This document shows, piece after piece, positions 29,582 to 39,636 of a DNA stretch of 64,000 nt (position 1 is its first letter; every line of letters starts with the position of its first letter). The stretch spans positions 117,876 through 181,875 of the forward strand of contig JACNMN010000010.1 in assembly GCA_020622165.1 (NCBI GenBank). The letters run 5' to 3'. Source of the DNA: Boseongicola sp. H5. Lineage in GTDB: Bacteria > Pseudomonadota > Alphaproteobacteria > Rhodobacterales > Rhodobacteraceae. The position numbers were made by a program, and so were the translations under genes. The notes below the pieces were generated by a model. The model was not told where the DNA came from, ran no database searches, and was given only the letters and a program-made list of their open reading frames with translations.

Positions 29582-30495
29582 GCGGCGCGGCTGCATATGC
29601 CGACTGGATCGCCGTGGACTGGGGCACCTCGCGGCTGCGGGTCTGGGCGATGTCGCGGGAGGGTGTGGCACGCGCCCGGGCCAGTTCCGAAGACGGCATG
29701 AACGGGCTTGCCCGCGATGCGTTCGAACCGGCCCTGCTGCATCTGATAGAGCCATGGCTGGGAACCGGGCAGGTCCCGGTTCTGGCCTGCGGTATGGTCG
29801 GCTCCCGGCAGGGGTGGGCGGAGGTGCCCTATCAGCCGGTGCCCTGCGTGCCCGGGGCGCTCAAACCGGTTGCCGTGCCGACACGGGATGCGCGGATTCG
29901 GCTGTTCATCATGCCGGGCATGAGCCAGATGACACCCGCCGACGTGATGCGTGGCGAGGAAACCCAGATTGCCGGCTTTCTTGTAGACGAACCGACGTTT
30001 GACGGTGTGCTGTGCCTGCCCGGCACGCATGCCAAATGGGTTCATATCAGCGCCGGCGAAGTGGTCAGCTTCCAGACCTTCATGACGGGCGAGCTGTTTC
30101 GGCTCCTGTCCGAGCAGAGCGTGTTGCGGCACGGGGTTTCACGGGAGAACATGGATGGCGCGCGCTTCATGTCTGCGGTGTCCGACGCGCTGTCGCGGCC
30201 CGAGAGGATGGCGCAGCGCCTGTTCGCCATCCGCGCCGAAGGCGTTTTGCAGGGCCTGACGCCCGAGGCGGCCCGGGGGCAGCTTTCGGGGGGGCTGATC
30301 GGCGCGGAACTGGCCGCCGCGCGCCCCTATTGGCTGGGCCAGCAGGTGGTGGTTGCGGGCGCGCCCGCGCTTGCCGCGCTCTATGTCGAGGCGCTTGCGT
30401 CGCAAGGTGTCGCGGCGCGGATGCTGGATGCCGGTCCGCTGACACGAACCGGATTGGCGCGCGCCTATCGGACGATTGCGGAGACGACATCATGA
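29578..30495 (+). CDS. dgoK: 2-dehydro-3-deoxygalactonokinase
   Basis: Phosphorylates 2-keto-3-deoxygalactonate at C6. 305 residues. The N-terminal actin-like phosphate motif is [19 protein letters not shown]; family stretches are [23 protein letters not shown] and the second-domain [31 protein letters not shown] overlaps the dehydrogenase stop (ATGA), as do the next two junctions, so the four genes are translationally coupled. Confidence 0.94.
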   Translation: MSGAAAYADWIAVDWGTSRLRVWAMSREGVARARASSEDGMNGLARDAFEPALLHLIEPWLGTGQVPVLACGMVGSRQGWAEVPYQPVPCVPGALKPVAVPTRDARIRLFIMPGMSQMTPADVMRGEETQIAGFLVDEPTFDGVLCLPGTHAKWVHISAGEVVSFQTFMTGELFRLLSEQSVLRHGVSRENMDGARFMSAVSDALSRPERMAQRLFAIRAEGVLQGLTPEAARGQLSGGLIGAELAAARPYWLGQQVVVAGAPALAALYVEALASQGVAARMLDAGPLTRTGLARAYRTIAETTS

Positions 30496-31097
30496 GCCGA
30501 CCCCTCATTGCGATCCTGCGGGGAATAACGCCTTCCGAAGCCGCGCCGGTCGCTGACGTGCTGATCTCGGCGGGTATCGACCGGATCGAGGTGCCGCTGA
30601 ACTCGCCCGACCCTTTGGACAGCATCGCCGTGATGGTGCAGAGCTTTGGCCGGGACGCGCTGATCGGTGCGGGAACCGTGCTGACCCGGCAGGACGTGGC
30701 GCATGTGGCCGGTGCGGGCGGACGGCTGATCGTCTCTCCCAATTTCGATGCCGAGGTGGTGGCGGCCACCAAGGCGGCGGGTATGCAAAGCTTTCCCGGG
30801 GTGCTGACCCCGACGGAATGCTTTGCCGCGCTGAAAGCGGGCGCCGATGGATTGAAGGTCTTTCCCAGCCATCTGATGGGGTTTGGCGGGCTGAAGGCCC
30901 TGCGTGCGGTGCTGCCACGGGGTGTGCAGGTTTACATGGTGGGCGGTGTCGGGCCGGCGAATTTCGCGGACTGGGTCGCCGCCAGCGCCGACGGTTTCGG
31001 GCTTGGCACGGGCATCTACACGCCGGGGATGCAGGTGGCCGACGTTGCCGCACGCGCCGCGGAGATCGTCGCGGCCTTCGACGAGGCATCGGGATGA
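30492..31097 (+). CDS. dgoA: 2-dehydro-3-deoxy-6-phosphogalactonate aldolase
   Basis: Splits KDPGal to pyruvate and glyceraldehyde 3-phosphate. 201 residues, class I aldolase of the KDPG/KDPGal family. [15 protein letters not shown] carries the conserved Glu side of the barrel, the Schiff-base Lys is in [14 protein letters not shown], and the phosphate loop is [13 protein letters not shown]. KDPGal rather than KDPG specificity follows from the dgoK neighbour. Confidence 0.93.
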   Translation: MSRPLIAILRGITPSEAAPVADVLISAGIDRIEVPLNSPDPLDSIAVMVQSFGRDALIGAGTVLTRQDVAHVAGAGGRLIVSPNFDAEVVAATKAAGMQSFPGVLTPTECFAALKAGADGLKVFPSHLMGFGGLKALRAVLPRGVQVYMVGGVGPANFADWVAASADGFGLGTGIYTPGMQVADVAARAAEIVAAFDEASG

Positions 31098-31945
31098 CAG
31101 CCGAAGTTTTCGACGACCGCCGGAATATTCTGGGCGAGGGGCCGCTGTGGCACCCCCGGCTGGAGCGCCTGTTCTGGTTCGATATCATGGGCAAGCGGCT
31201 GTTTTCACGGGCGGGCGGCGACCGGCAGGAATGGGCGTTCGATCGCCATGTATCCGCGGCGGGGTGGGTGGATGACAGCACGCTGCTGCTCGCGACGGAA
31301 CGTGACCTGATCAGTTTCGATATCCTGACAGGCGCATCGGACGTGATCGTGCCGCTGGAGGCCGACAATCCCGTCACACGCTCCAATGACGGGCGCGCCG
31401 ACCCCAATGGCGGATTCTGGATCGGGACCATGGGCAAGATGGCCGATGCCGGGGCGGGCACGATCTATCGCTATTATCGGGGCGAGATCAGGCCGCTTTA
31501 CGACGGTATCACTATCCCCAACGCGATCTGTTTCACGCCCGACGGGAGGCAAGCCTGTTTCGCCGACACCGATAAGCGGCTGGTCTGGCGGGTTGCGCTG
31601 GATGAAGATGGCTGGCCAAGGGGGGAGCCGGAGATCTACCTTGATCACCGCGCGGCAGGGATCAATCCCGATGGCGCCGTGATCGATGCCGACGGGTGCT
31701 TCGTCTGCGCCGAATGGGGTGGCTGGCGCGTGGGGCGATATGATCGCGGTGGTAATCTTGTAGAAGAATTCTCCGTCCCGGTGGAGCAGGCATCCTGCCC
31801 TGCCCTGGCAGATGGCATTCTCTATGTCACGACGGCGCGACAAGGCCTGCCGGAGGATCGCATCGATGCGCAGCCGCAGGCGGGCATGACCTTCAGGATC
31901 GCGACCGGCATGACCGGGCAGCAGGAGCATCAGGTCATCTTATGA
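31094..31945 (+). CDS. SMP-30/gluconolactonase-family lactonase
   Basis: Likely opens galactono-1,4- or 1,5-lactone to galactonate. 283 residues, a six-bladed propeller. The metal-binding residues fit the family: Glu in [10 protein letters not shown], Asn/Asp region in [18 protein letters not shown], Asn in [13 protein letters not shown], and Asp in [15 protein letters not shown] overlaps the aldolase stop. Confidence 0.92.
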   Translation: MTAEVFDDRRNILGEGPLWHPRLERLFWFDIMGKRLFSRAGGDRQEWAFDRHVSAAGWVDDSTLLLATERDLISFDILTGASDVIVPLEADNPVTRSNDGRADPNGGFWIGTMGKMADAGAGTIYRYYRGEIRPLYDGITIPNAICFTPDGRQACFADTDKRLVWRVALDEDGWPRGEPEIYLDHRAAGINPDGAVIDADGCFVCAEWGGWRVGRYDRGGNLVEEFSVPVEQASCPALADGILYVTTARQGLPEDRIDAQPQAGMTFRIATGMTGQQEHQVIL

Positions 31946-33837
31946 AGCGCACGCTTGGAACCTGTTACTATCCTGAACACTGGCCCGAGGATATCTGGGC
32001 CGAAGATGCCGCGCGCATGGCCGATATGGGTCTGACCTGGGTGCGGATCGGGGAGTTCGCGTGGTCCCGGCTGGAGCCCGCCCCCGGCGATCTGCAGTTT
32101 GACTGGATGGATCGGGCCTTCGACACACTGGCGCAGGCAGGCCTGAAGATCGTGCTTGGCACGCCGACCGCCACGCCGCCACGCTGGATGCTGGAGCGGC
32201 ACCCGGACATGCTGGCCGTGGATGCAAAAGGCCGGGCGCGGGGCTTCGGGTCCCGTCGGCACTACTGTTTTTCTCATGACGGGTACCGGGCGGAGGCGGT
32301 GCGGATCACCGCCCTGCTTGCCGAGCGCTATGGGCGGCACCCCGCGCTCGGCGCATGGCAGACCGACAATGAATACGGCTGCCACGATACGGTCCTGTCC
32401 TATTCCAAAGCCGCGCGCCGCGCGTTCCGCGATTGGCTGGCGCAGCGGTATCAGTCACCGGAGGCTTTGAACCGGGCCTGGGGCAATGTCTTCTGGTCGA
32501 TGGAGTATCGTGATTTTGATGAAATCGAACTGCCCAATCTGACGGTGACCGAACCAAACCCGGCCCATGCGATGGATTTCCGCCGCTTCAGTTCGGAGCA
32601 GGTTGCGCGGTTCAACACCGCCCAGGTCGAGACGATCCGGGCGCGGTCCGACGCGCCGATCAGCCACAATTACATGGGCCGGATCACCGAATTCGATCAT
32701 TTCGCGACCGGGCGGCAGTTGGACATCGCCACCTGGGACAGTTACCCGCTGGGGTTTCTGGAGGACCGTCTTGAGGAGGCGGATGCCCACAAGCGCCGCT
32801 ATGCGCGGCAGGGCGACCCGGACTTTCAGGCCTTTCACCACGATCTTTACCGCAGCGTCGGCCATGGCCGGTGGTGGGTGATGGAACAGCAGCCCGGTCC
32901 GGTGAACTGGGCACCGCATAACCCCGCGCCTCTGCCGGGCATGGTGCGGTTCTGGACATGGGAGGCCTTTGCCCATGGCGCCGAGGCGGTCTGCTACTTT
33001 CGCTGGCGTCAGGCGCCCTTCGCGCAGGAGCAGATGCATGCCGGTCTGCTCAGGCCGGACCATGCCGAAGCCGTCGGTCATGCGGAGGCGGCTGCGGTGG
33101 CGGCAGAGCTGGCCGCGGCACCAGATGTGGAAACGGCGAAGGCCCCGGTTGCTCTGATCTTCGATTATCAGTCCGCTTGGAGTTGGGACGTGCAGCCACA
33201 GGGCAGGGGCTGCGACTACTTCCGTCTGGTATTCGAGGTCTATCGGGGCCTGAGGAAACTGGGGCTGTCGATCGACATCCTGCCGCCCGATACCGGGGAT
33301 TTCACCGGCTACGATCTGATATTGGCGCCGGGGCTGGATATGCCCCCGCCCGATCTGATCCCGGCGATTGCGGCGTCGGGTGCGCAGGCGCTTTTCGGTC
33401 CGCGTTTCGGCTCCAAGACCGGTACGTTCGCGATCCCGGTTCCATTGCCGCCGGCGATCTCCGGGCTGGATGCCGTGGTTGCGCGGGTCGAAACCCTGCG
33501 CCCGGACATGCCCGTGCCGGTGGCGGGCGGCGGCGCCATCACGCTATGGCGCGAACATCTGGAAGGCGGGGCGCAGGTGCTGGACCGTGACGCGGACGGC
33601 CTGCCGGTTCTTGTGCATGCGGGGCCCCTGCACTATCTGGGCGGCTGGCCCGACCCCACCTATCTGGCGCGGGTTCTCACCCGCCTGGCAGGCGCGGCGG
33701 GGGTGCCCGTGCAGGAACTGCCCGAAGATATCCGCATTCGCCAATCCGGACCGACACGGTTCATTTTCAACCACGGGCCCGATCCGGCCGAGTTCGAGGG
33801 GACAGCCATTCCGCCCGCCGGTTTTCTGCGGCGCTAG
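31942..33837 (+). CDS. Beta-galactosidase, GH42
   Basis: Hydrolyses beta-galactosides in the cytoplasm. 631 residues. N-terminal TIM barrel starts LGTCYYPEHWPEDIWAEDAARM; acid/base Glu144 in WQTDNEYGC and nucleophile Glu315 in VMEQQPGPVNW. A trimerisation-type middle domain (about 390-560) and a short C-terminal beta domain follow. Last gene of the galactoside operon; convergent with the 2OG oxygenase gene, whose stop overlaps its end by four bases. Confidence 0.95.
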   Translation: MKRTLGTCYYPEHWPEDIWAEDAARMADMGLTWVRIGEFAWSRLEPAPGDLQFDWMDRAFDTLAQAGLKIVLGTPTATPPRWMLERHPDMLAVDAKGRARGFGSRRHYCFSHDGYRAEAVRITALLAERYGRHPALGAWQTDNEYGCHDTVLSYSKAARRAFRDWLAQRYQSPEALNRAWGNVFWSMEYRDFDEIELPNLTVTEPNPAHAMDFRRFSSEQVARFNTAQVETIRARSDAPISHNYMGRITEFDHFATGRQLDIATWDSYPLGFLEDRLEEADAHKRRYARQGDPDFQAFHHDLYRSVGHGRWWVMEQQPGPVNWAPHNPAPLPGMVRFWTWEAFAHGAEAVCYFRWRQAPFAQEQMHAGLLRPDHAEAVGHAEAAAVAAELAAAPDVETAKAPVALIFDYQSAWSWDVQPQGRGCDYFRLVFEVYRGLRKLGLSIDILPPDTGDFTGYDLILAPGLDMPPPDLIPAIAASGAQALFGPRFGSKTGTFAIPVPLPPAISGLDAVVARVETLRPDMPVPVAGGGAITLWREHLEGGAQVLDRDADGLPVLVHAGPLHYLGGWPDPTYLARVLTRLAGAAGVPVQELPEDIRIRQSGPTRFIFNHGPDPAEFEGTAIPPAGFLRR

Positions 33838-34763
33838 CTTCGCGCGACCGGCGCGTTATAGGTCGCGTCAAGCCGGGACATCAGGTAATCGGCGGCGCGC
33901 ACGGGCGGATATTTCGGCGCACCGGTGCCGGGCAGGGCCGTCACCACCACATCCGGGTTCGCCTCCACGAAAAACGCGACGGATCGGCGGGCCCGTTTCG
34001 GCGGCAAGACCCGATGCGGGGTGGAGACGTAGATATCGTTGGTCCAGCGCATCAGGCAGTCGCCGATATTGACCACATAGGCCCCGTCGATATGGGGGGC
34101 GTCAACCCAGTCTCCGCCGCGCTGGCGCACTTGCAGACCCGCCTCCCCATCGGTCATCAGAAGGGTGATCGCACCGTAATCGGTATGCGCGCCCGCGCCG
34201 ATCTCTCCGGCGGCGCCGGTGCCCGGGGGATAGTGCAGCACCCGCAACGCGGCCAGCGGATCGACAAAGGCGCTGTCGAAATGATGCTCCTCAAGGCCCA
34301 GATCGAGGGCGATGGCGCGGTGGATATCCACGCCAAGCGCCATGGCCGCATCGTAATAGGCCAGCATCGTTTCGCGAAATCCGGGCAGGTTCGGCCATTG
34401 GTTCACGCCGCGAAAAGGGTCCCCCGCCAGCACGCGCGGATCGTCGGCGGCCAGATCAAGGCCCATGTTGAAGCTTTCCTTGCGGTCCGCCTGTCCGCTG
34501 CCTTCATCCAGAGATTCCAGCCCGTCGCGGGCCCAGCCCCGGTAATGAGGCGTCTTCAGGATCGAAATCGCCTCTTTCTCCGATTGCGGCAGCGCGAAGA
34601 ACAGATCGGCCATCTCGAAGATGCGCGCCGACAGGGACGGGTCAACCCCGTGCCCCGTCAGCAGGAAAAATCCCGGCCCCCGCGCTGCCGCGCCCAGATC
34701 GGCGACGAACCCGTCGCGATCCTCGCCCGAGGCAAAGCGCTGCCAGTCCAGAACAGGGATCAT
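33834..34763 (-). CDS. 2-oxoglutarate/Fe(II)-dependent oxygenase (IPNS-like)
   Basis: A 309-residue non-haem iron oxygenase of the isopenicillin-N-synthase-like group. The N-terminal DIOX_N region is IPVLDWQRF ... GPGFFLLTGHGVD. Iron ligands are His/Asp in GAHTDYGAITLL and the distal His in VSTPHRVLPP; the RxS that binds 2-oxoglutarate is RRSVAFF. ATG at 34761-34763 overlaps the stop of the flavodoxin-fold gene upstream. Substrate unknown; it ends a long minus-strand run that begins with the NMT1-type transporter. Confidence 0.87.
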   Translation of the reverse strand: MIPVLDWQRFASGEDRDGFVADLGAAARGPGFFLLTGHGVDPSLSARIFEMADLFFALPQSEKEAISILKTPHYRGWARDGLESLDEGSGQADRKESFNMGLDLAADDPRVLAGDPFRGVNQWPNLPGFRETMLAYYDAAMALGVDIHRAIALDLGLEEHHFDSAFVDPLAALRVLHYPPGTGAAGEIGAGAHTDYGAITLLMTDGEAGLQVRQRGGDWVDAPHIDGAYVVNIGDCLMRWTNDIYVSTPHRVLPPKRARRSVAFFVEANPDVVVTALPGTGAPKYPPVRAADYLMSRLDATYNAPVARS

Positions 34764-35395
34764 GCCGGGATCTCCGTCTTGCGATTGACCGGGGCCGCCT
34801 TGCCGATGAGCCGGTCCATCTTGACGGCGACCCTGGCCAGATGCGCGGCCCGGCTGGTCTCGGTCGAACTGTCCATCAGGTAATGCGCGGCAAAGGAGGT
34901 TTTGCATCTTCTGGCGCACATCAGCCGCACGCCGCGCAGCAGGGTCCGCCTGCCCGGCGCGCCGACGAAACGTGTCAGCCACCAACTGGCCCCGCAGGTC
35001 GTGAAGACGCCCATGCGCGTAATATGGGTAAGGCCGGGGCGGATATCCGCGTTGGTTTCGTCGGGCATCCTGAAGGCGACGCCCGGCACCATCACCCGAT
35101 CCAGCCAGCCTTTCAGGATCGCCGGCAGGCCATACCACCAGGTCGGGTAGATGAAAATCAGCGTGTCACACCACATGAGATCGTCGATATCGCCCTGAAC
35201 AGGGTCCCGGTTCAGGCCTTCATCCTCGTAATTCTCCAGTTCCCGACCACTCAACACCGGGTCGAACCCGTCTGCATAAAGATCCGTCACACGGATATCG
35301 GCGCCTGCGGCCCGGAGCTTGTCCAGCACGACATCCCGCACGGCGGATGTGAAACTGCCCGTCCTCGGGTGCGAATAGATCACCAGCGCGCGCAT
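34760..35395 (-). CDS. Flavodoxin-fold NAD(P)H oxidoreductase 1
   Basis: A 211-residue NQO/MdaB-type FMN or FAD reductase. The phosphate-side motif is VIYSHPRTGSFTSAV, the flavin loop IYPTWWYGLPAILKGWLDRV, and GVFTTCGASWWLT closes the site. Such enzymes reduce quinones or supply electrons to a monooxygenase. Homologous to the next gene upstream (35399-35980), so the two are likely a diverged tandem duplication. Confidence 0.87.
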   Translation of the reverse strand: MRALVIYSHPRTGSFTSAVRDVVLDKLRAAGADIRVTDLYADGFDPVLSGRELENYEDEGLNRDPVQGDIDDLMWCDTLIFIYPTWWYGLPAILKGWLDRVMVPGVAFRMPDETNADIRPGLTHITRMGVFTTCGASWWLTRFVGAPGRRTLLRGVRLMCARRCKTSFAAHYLMDSSTETSRAAHLARVAVKMDRLIGKAAPVNRKTEIPA

Positions 35396-35398
35396 TTT

Positions 35399-35980
35399 TC
35401 AGAACGTCTCCATCTCTTGGCCGACGCGGTTCAGAAACCCGGCGCGCCTGACATCGTTTGCCCGGTTCATGTCATACAAGGCCAGATATCGCATCTTTTC
35501 GGGTCTGCACACATGCCAGAGCGCCCTTGTGACGCATTTGCGCGGCGGGTCGCCCGCGAGCAGGGCCCGCATCCGCGTGCCGCCATAAGTGGTCACGGCG
35601 GCCAGCTTGCGGATATGGGTCAGGTTCGGGCGTACCTTGCCCGCCTCCAGCCGGAAGGAGACGCCGGGCAGGAACACGCGATCGAGAAACCCCTTCAGGA
35701 TGGCCGGATAGCCGAAGTTCCAGACCGGGAAGACCATCACCAACGCTTCCGCCGCGCGCAACCGCGCGACGTATTCCGCCACCGGCCGGATGTTGTCTTC
35801 CAACGTATGATAGCAGCGGCGTTCGGCCTCCCCCAGAACCGGATCGAAGCCTTCGGCGTTCAGGTCGCAATCATCCACCTGCCAGCCCGCGCCTTGCAGC
35901 CGGTCCACCACGCGGTCGTGCAGGGCGGCCGAAAAACTTTCCGCGCAGGGATGGGCGAACAGCACCAGCGCCCGGCTCAT
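35399..35980 (-). CDS. Flavodoxin-fold NAD(P)H oxidoreductase 2
   Basis: A 193-residue homologue of its downstream neighbour. It shares VLFAHPCAESFSAAL, VFPVWNFGYPAILKGFLDRVFLPGVSF, LTHIRKLAAVTTYGG and the C-terminal ALWHVCRPEKMRYLALYDM. ATG at 35978-35980. Only three bases separate the two genes. Two related reductases in one catabolic operon suggests a heteromer or two redox steps (inference). Confidence 0.86.
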   Translation of the reverse strand: MSRALVLFAHPCAESFSAALHDRVVDRLQGAGWQVDDCDLNAEGFDPVLGEAERRCYHTLEDNIRPVAEYVARLRAAEALVMVFPVWNFGYPAILKGFLDRVFLPGVSFRLEAGKVRPNLTHIRKLAAVTTYGGTRMRALLAGDPPRKCVTRALWHVCRPEKMRYLALYDMNRANDVRRAGFLNRVGQEMETF

Positions 35981-36083
35981 AGGCCCCGCCCCGCATCCTG
36001 GCCGTGCGAGGTTGGAGGGCCGTCCGCAGCCCCGATCCCGCAACGGATCGACCTGCCCGGCACGGCGATGGCCCTCTCCGCCC

Positions 36084-37499
36084 TCATTCCGCGGCTTCCG
36101 CCGGTTTCGACATCGCGGGATAGGCATAAATGCGGTCATACTTCCAGCCCGGGTCATCCCATGCGATCATCTTGCCGGGGTTCAGCAGGCCCTTGGGATC
36201 CGCTTCCCGCTTGAAGGCAAGCTGGCGGTCATCCACCGATTGGCGGCCGCCCTCCTCCAGCGTGTAGCGATGGGGGTTGAAGATCATCGCACCGGCCTCC
36301 TCGTGGATGCGGATGATCTCCTCCAGCCGCGCTTCGCCTGAGAATTTCACCAGCGACAGGCCGGCGAACATCACCTTCCCGTTCTCCCGCAGGACCTCCA
36401 GATGTTGCAGGATCTCGGGCGCGAACTCATCGCGCATCCGTTCGATCAGTTCCAGATGCCGGGGGAAGCCATAGCGGACCTGCAGATAAGTGATGGACGG
36501 GTCCACTTTCAGGGCCCTGAGTGTCGTGTGGTTCCAGCCATATTCGAAAACCGGGCCGGGTGTTTTCGGCCAGTCGGACCTGTCGGAGCGGTAGATCAGC
36601 CGCGCCTCCGGCCTGCGGGCCAGAAAGGTCTCGAACCCGTCCATCGAATGGGGTGCGACCATCAGGCCGATCAGGGTGTCATCGGTTTTGATATGGGGCC
36701 TGACCCGGCTGAAATAGTCGAACGGCGCCGGCGCCTCGTAGACGGAAGCGAGCTTGATCAGAATGCCGTCTTCATTGGCCAGTTCCTCGGCAAAGCGCGC
36801 GGCCGCCATGAAATCCTTGGTCGCGACGAACATCTCGACCCAGTCATAGGCCGGCGCCAGCGGCATCTCGATCTCGGTGATGATCCCGTTGGTGCCATAG
36901 GCATGGCTGACCCGCGCCAGTTCCTCGCCGCGAAACTCCAGCACGCGGGGTTCGGCCTCCATCGTCACCACGCGCAAGCGGATGATGTTGCCGAGGTCGC
37001 GCAAGCTGCCCCAGGTGCAGGAGCCGACCCCGCCGGAGCCGCCGGCGATGAACCCGCCGATGGTGGCCGTGGCCCAGGTGGAGCTGAACATGCGGATCTC
37101 CTGCCCGGAATGCTCCTTGCAGGCCGCGTCGAGGTCTTTCAGCAGGATGCCCGGTTCGCAGATAACGCGGCCCGGGTGGATTTCCTTCACCGCCGTCATG
37201 TGGCGCAGATGCATGACGCAGCCGCCGCGCATCGGCATCGCCTGACCGTAATTGCCGGTGCCCGCGCCGCGGGTGGTGACCGGAACGTCATGGGCGTAAC
37301 AGACCCGCAGGATCTCGATCACGTCGGCCTCGGTTTTCGGGTTTACCACGAAATCGGCCTCCAGATGGTCCATCCGGTCCTTCAGAATCGGTGAATACCA
37401 GAAGAAATCGCGGGATTTGGCCTTGATCGTGGCCGGGTTCTCGTCCTGTTCGATATGGGCCAGGGCGGCTTTGGCGGCGGCGGTGTTCGTGTCCATCAT
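36084..37499 (-). CDS. FAD-binding oxidase (GlcD/PCMH family)
   Basis: A 471-residue FAD-linked oxidoreductase. The PCMH-type FAD domain covers about 45-225: VTTRGAGTGNYGQAMPMRGG, then FSSTWATATIGGFIAGGSGGVGSCTWGSLRDLG, and AYGTNGIITEIEMPLA. The C-terminal FAD-linked oxidase domain ends GLLNPGKMIAWDD. Glycolate or aldonolactone oxidases are its known relatives; the substrate here is more likely a product of the neighbouring amidohydrolase. It overlaps the amidohydrolase stop by four bases. Confidence 0.85.
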   Translation of the reverse strand: MMDTNTAAAKAALAHIEQDENPATIKAKSRDFFWYSPILKDRMDHLEADFVVNPKTEADVIEILRVCYAHDVPVTTRGAGTGNYGQAMPMRGGCVMHLRHMTAVKEIHPGRVICEPGILLKDLDAACKEHSGQEIRMFSSTWATATIGGFIAGGSGGVGSCTWGSLRDLGNIIRLRVVTMEAEPRVLEFRGEELARVSHAYGTNGIITEIEMPLAPAYDWVEMFVATKDFMAAARFAEELANEDGILIKLASVYEAPAPFDYFSRVRPHIKTDDTLIGLMVAPHSMDGFETFLARRPEARLIYRSDRSDWPKTPGPVFEYGWNHTTLRALKVDPSITYLQVRYGFPRHLELIERMRDEFAPEILQHLEVLRENGKVMFAGLSLVKFSGEARLEEIIRIHEEAGAMIFNPHRYTLEEGGRQSVDDRQLAFKREADPKGLLNPGKMIAWDDPGWKYDRIYAYPAMSKPAEAAE

Positions 37500-38773
37500 G
37501 TCCTCATCAGATCGTCGAGATCGGCATAGTCGGGCAATGTGCGGTCGATCTGCCGCCCGTTGCGCAGCACGATCCGGTCCGCCTGCGGACGGGCGAAGAG
37601 CTCGGTCCAGCTGCGGGCCTTGCAGATCACCAGGTCGGCGGGCGCGCCTTCGCTGAGGTCCGGCGGCTCAAACCCGCAGATCGCGGCCGGCGTGACGCTG
37701 AAGGCCCCTGCCCAGTCGGTGCGCGAGTGGTCCAGATGCCCGATCCGGGTCGCCTCCCGCATCACCTCCAGCATATCCATGTCGCCATAGGCGTAAAAGG
37801 GATCGCGGGTGTTGTCGGATGCGAAACAGACGCGGATGCCGCGCGCGCGCATTTCATGAACCAGGGTGATGCCACGAAAGCGCGGGGTGCGGACGGTGCC
37901 CTTGGGCGCCCGATCCTGAAGATACAGATTGCACATGGGCAGGCTGACCACATCGATCCCGGCCTTTGCCACCAGATCGAGTGTGTCCCGGGCGCGCGCC
38001 TCGTCCTGCGTCGACAAGGAACAGCAATGGCCCACGACGATCCTCCCGTCGAAGCCGGTTTCCTGCGCGATCTCGGCAATATCGCGCAGTGTCTCCACCC
38101 CCGGATCCATCGTTTCATCCACATGGAAATCCGCATCCAGCCCGCGCGCGGCGGCCTGACGGAAGAACCCCCGCAAATGGTCGCGCAGATCGGCCATCGG
38201 GTAGGTGACCATACCCAGAACGCCGCCCGGCGTGGCAGCGACCAGATCGGCGGTATGGCCGAACGGGCCGCTGTCATCGGTCCATTTGTCACAACCGATC
38301 AGGCAGGCGGCCTGCAAAGTGATCCGCCCGGCCCAGTCGGCCTGTATCTCGCGGAAGACGGGCCAGGAAATGTCATCCTGCGGGGAGATCGAATCCAGAT
38401 GGGTGCGGATCGCGCGGGTACCATGGGCATAGGCCGACCGAAGGGAGAACCCGATCCGCGCGTGCAGGTCTTCGGCGGTCCAGTGGGCGGTGCTGTCCGC
38501 CCGGACCGTGTCCAGCGCGCCTGCGAAAGTCCCGTCCGGGTTCGGCGCGCGGTCCCAGATATGGCCCTTGTCCAGATGGGTGTGCATATCGACGAAAGCG
38601 GGCAACACCATCGTGCCCTGCATATCCACCGCCAGCGCCTGCGCCGGGCCGATCCTGCCGTCCGCAATCGAGATATCGGTGCGGATCAGATCGCCCTCCC
38701 GGCCCAGAAGACAGGCCGGCACCGTCACATTCGACAGTGTGATCGGGCCGTTGGGAAGGGTCCGGAAATCCAT
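37496..38773 (-). CDS. Cytosine deaminase-like amidohydrolase
   Basis: A 425-residue metal-dependent hydrolase of the CodA/AtzC-like group. Metal ligands appear as VDMHTHLDKGH, DFHVDETMD, VGHCCSLS and the Asp of CFASDNTRDPFYAYG. The ATG at 38771-38773 shares its A with the stop of the permease gene (TGATG). Cytosine and related amino- or hydroxy-pyrimidines are plausible substrates, consistent with the NMT1-type transporter encoded with it, but the exact compound is unknown. Confidence 0.86.
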   Translation of the reverse strand: MDFRTLPNGPITLSNVTVPACLLGREGDLIRTDISIADGRIGPAQALAVDMQGTMVLPAFVDMHTHLDKGHIWDRAPNPDGTFAGALDTVRADSTAHWTAEDLHARIGFSLRSAYAHGTRAIRTHLDSISPQDDISWPVFREIQADWAGRITLQAACLIGCDKWTDDSGPFGHTADLVAATPGGVLGMVTYPMADLRDHLRGFFRQAAARGLDADFHVDETMDPGVETLRDIAEIAQETGFDGRIVVGHCCSLSTQDEARARDTLDLVAKAGIDVVSLPMCNLYLQDRAPKGTVRTPRFRGITLVHEMRARGIRVCFASDNTRDPFYAYGDMDMLEVMREATRIGHLDHSRTDWAGAFSVTPAAICGFEPPDLSEGAPADLVICKARSWTELFARPQADRIVLRNGRQIDRTLPDYADLDDLMRT

Positions 38774-39636
38774 CACCCCTCCCGCTTCAGGGCGCTTTCA
38801 TGCCATTTGCGCAGCAAGAGATGGGAAAAGATCGAGAGCGCGGCAAAGATGAACACACCCATCGCCGCAACGAGCGAAAGCGCGGCGAACATCCGTGCGA
38901 TGTTGAGCCTGTAGCCGGCCTCCTGAATGCGGAAGGCCAGACCCGACCCGATACCGCCGGTTCCGGCGACGAGTTCGGCCACCACCGCCCCGATCAACGA
39001 GAGGCCGCCCGCGATTTTCAGGCCGCCCAGAAAATAGGGCAGGGCCGATGGCAGTTGAAGATAGCGCAGCTTCTGCCAGCGGGAGGCACCGTAGATGCGG
39101 AAGAGATCCCGCAGATTGTGGTCCACGCTGTTCAGGCCGAGGGTTGTCGAGCTCAGCACCGGAAAGAAGGCCACGATCCAGGCGCAGAGCAACATGCCCG
39201 CGATCTTGCTGTCCACATAGATGAAGATCAGCGGCGCGATCGACACCACCGGCGTGACCTGCAGGATCACGGCATAGGGGTAGAAGGACAATTCCAGCAT
39301 TTTGGACTGGTTGAACAGGATCGCCAGCCCCGCGCCCCCGACCACGGCCAGAAGCAGCGCCAGAAGGGTGATCCACCCGGTCAGATAGGCCGCATCGAGC
39401 AGCATGCCCCAATCCTCCACCAGGCTCGCCCAGACCCGGCCGGGCCCCGGCAGGATGTAATGCGGAATGTCGTTGGCCGCCACGATCCAGGCCCAGCCCG
39501 CGATCGCCAGCACCATCATGACCACCGGCAGCGCCCATTTGGCGATGCCTTCGATCCGGCGGGCGCGGGCGCGCCGGGCCTCGTCCTCGTCCAGCGCCTC
39601 GACGACGGGCAGCGGCCTGTTCTCCGCAATCGTCAT
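38773..39636 (-). CDS. ABC transporter permease (SsuC/ThiX type)
   Basis: A 287-residue permease, six membrane spans after a charged cytoplasmic head (EALDEDEARRARARRIEGIAKW). The EAA-type loop is NLRDLFRIYGASRWQKLRYLQLPSALPYFLGGL. It belongs to the taurine/sulfonate/thiamine-precursor class of importers. Overlaps the ATPase gene by four bases. Confidence 0.9.
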   Translation of the reverse strand: MTIAENRPLPVVEALDEDEARRARARRIEGIAKWALPVVMMVLAIAGWAWIVAANDIPHYILPGPGRVWASLVEDWGMLLDAAYLTGWITLLALLLAVVGGAGLAILFNQSKMLELSFYPYAVILQVTPVVSIAPLIFIYVDSKIAGMLLCAWIVAFFPVLSSTTLGLNSVDHNLRDLFRIYGASRWQKLRYLQLPSALPYFLGGLKIAGGLSLIGAVVAELVAGTGGIGSGLAFRIQEAGYRLNIARMFAALSLVAAMGVFIFAALSIFSHLLLRKWHESALKREG

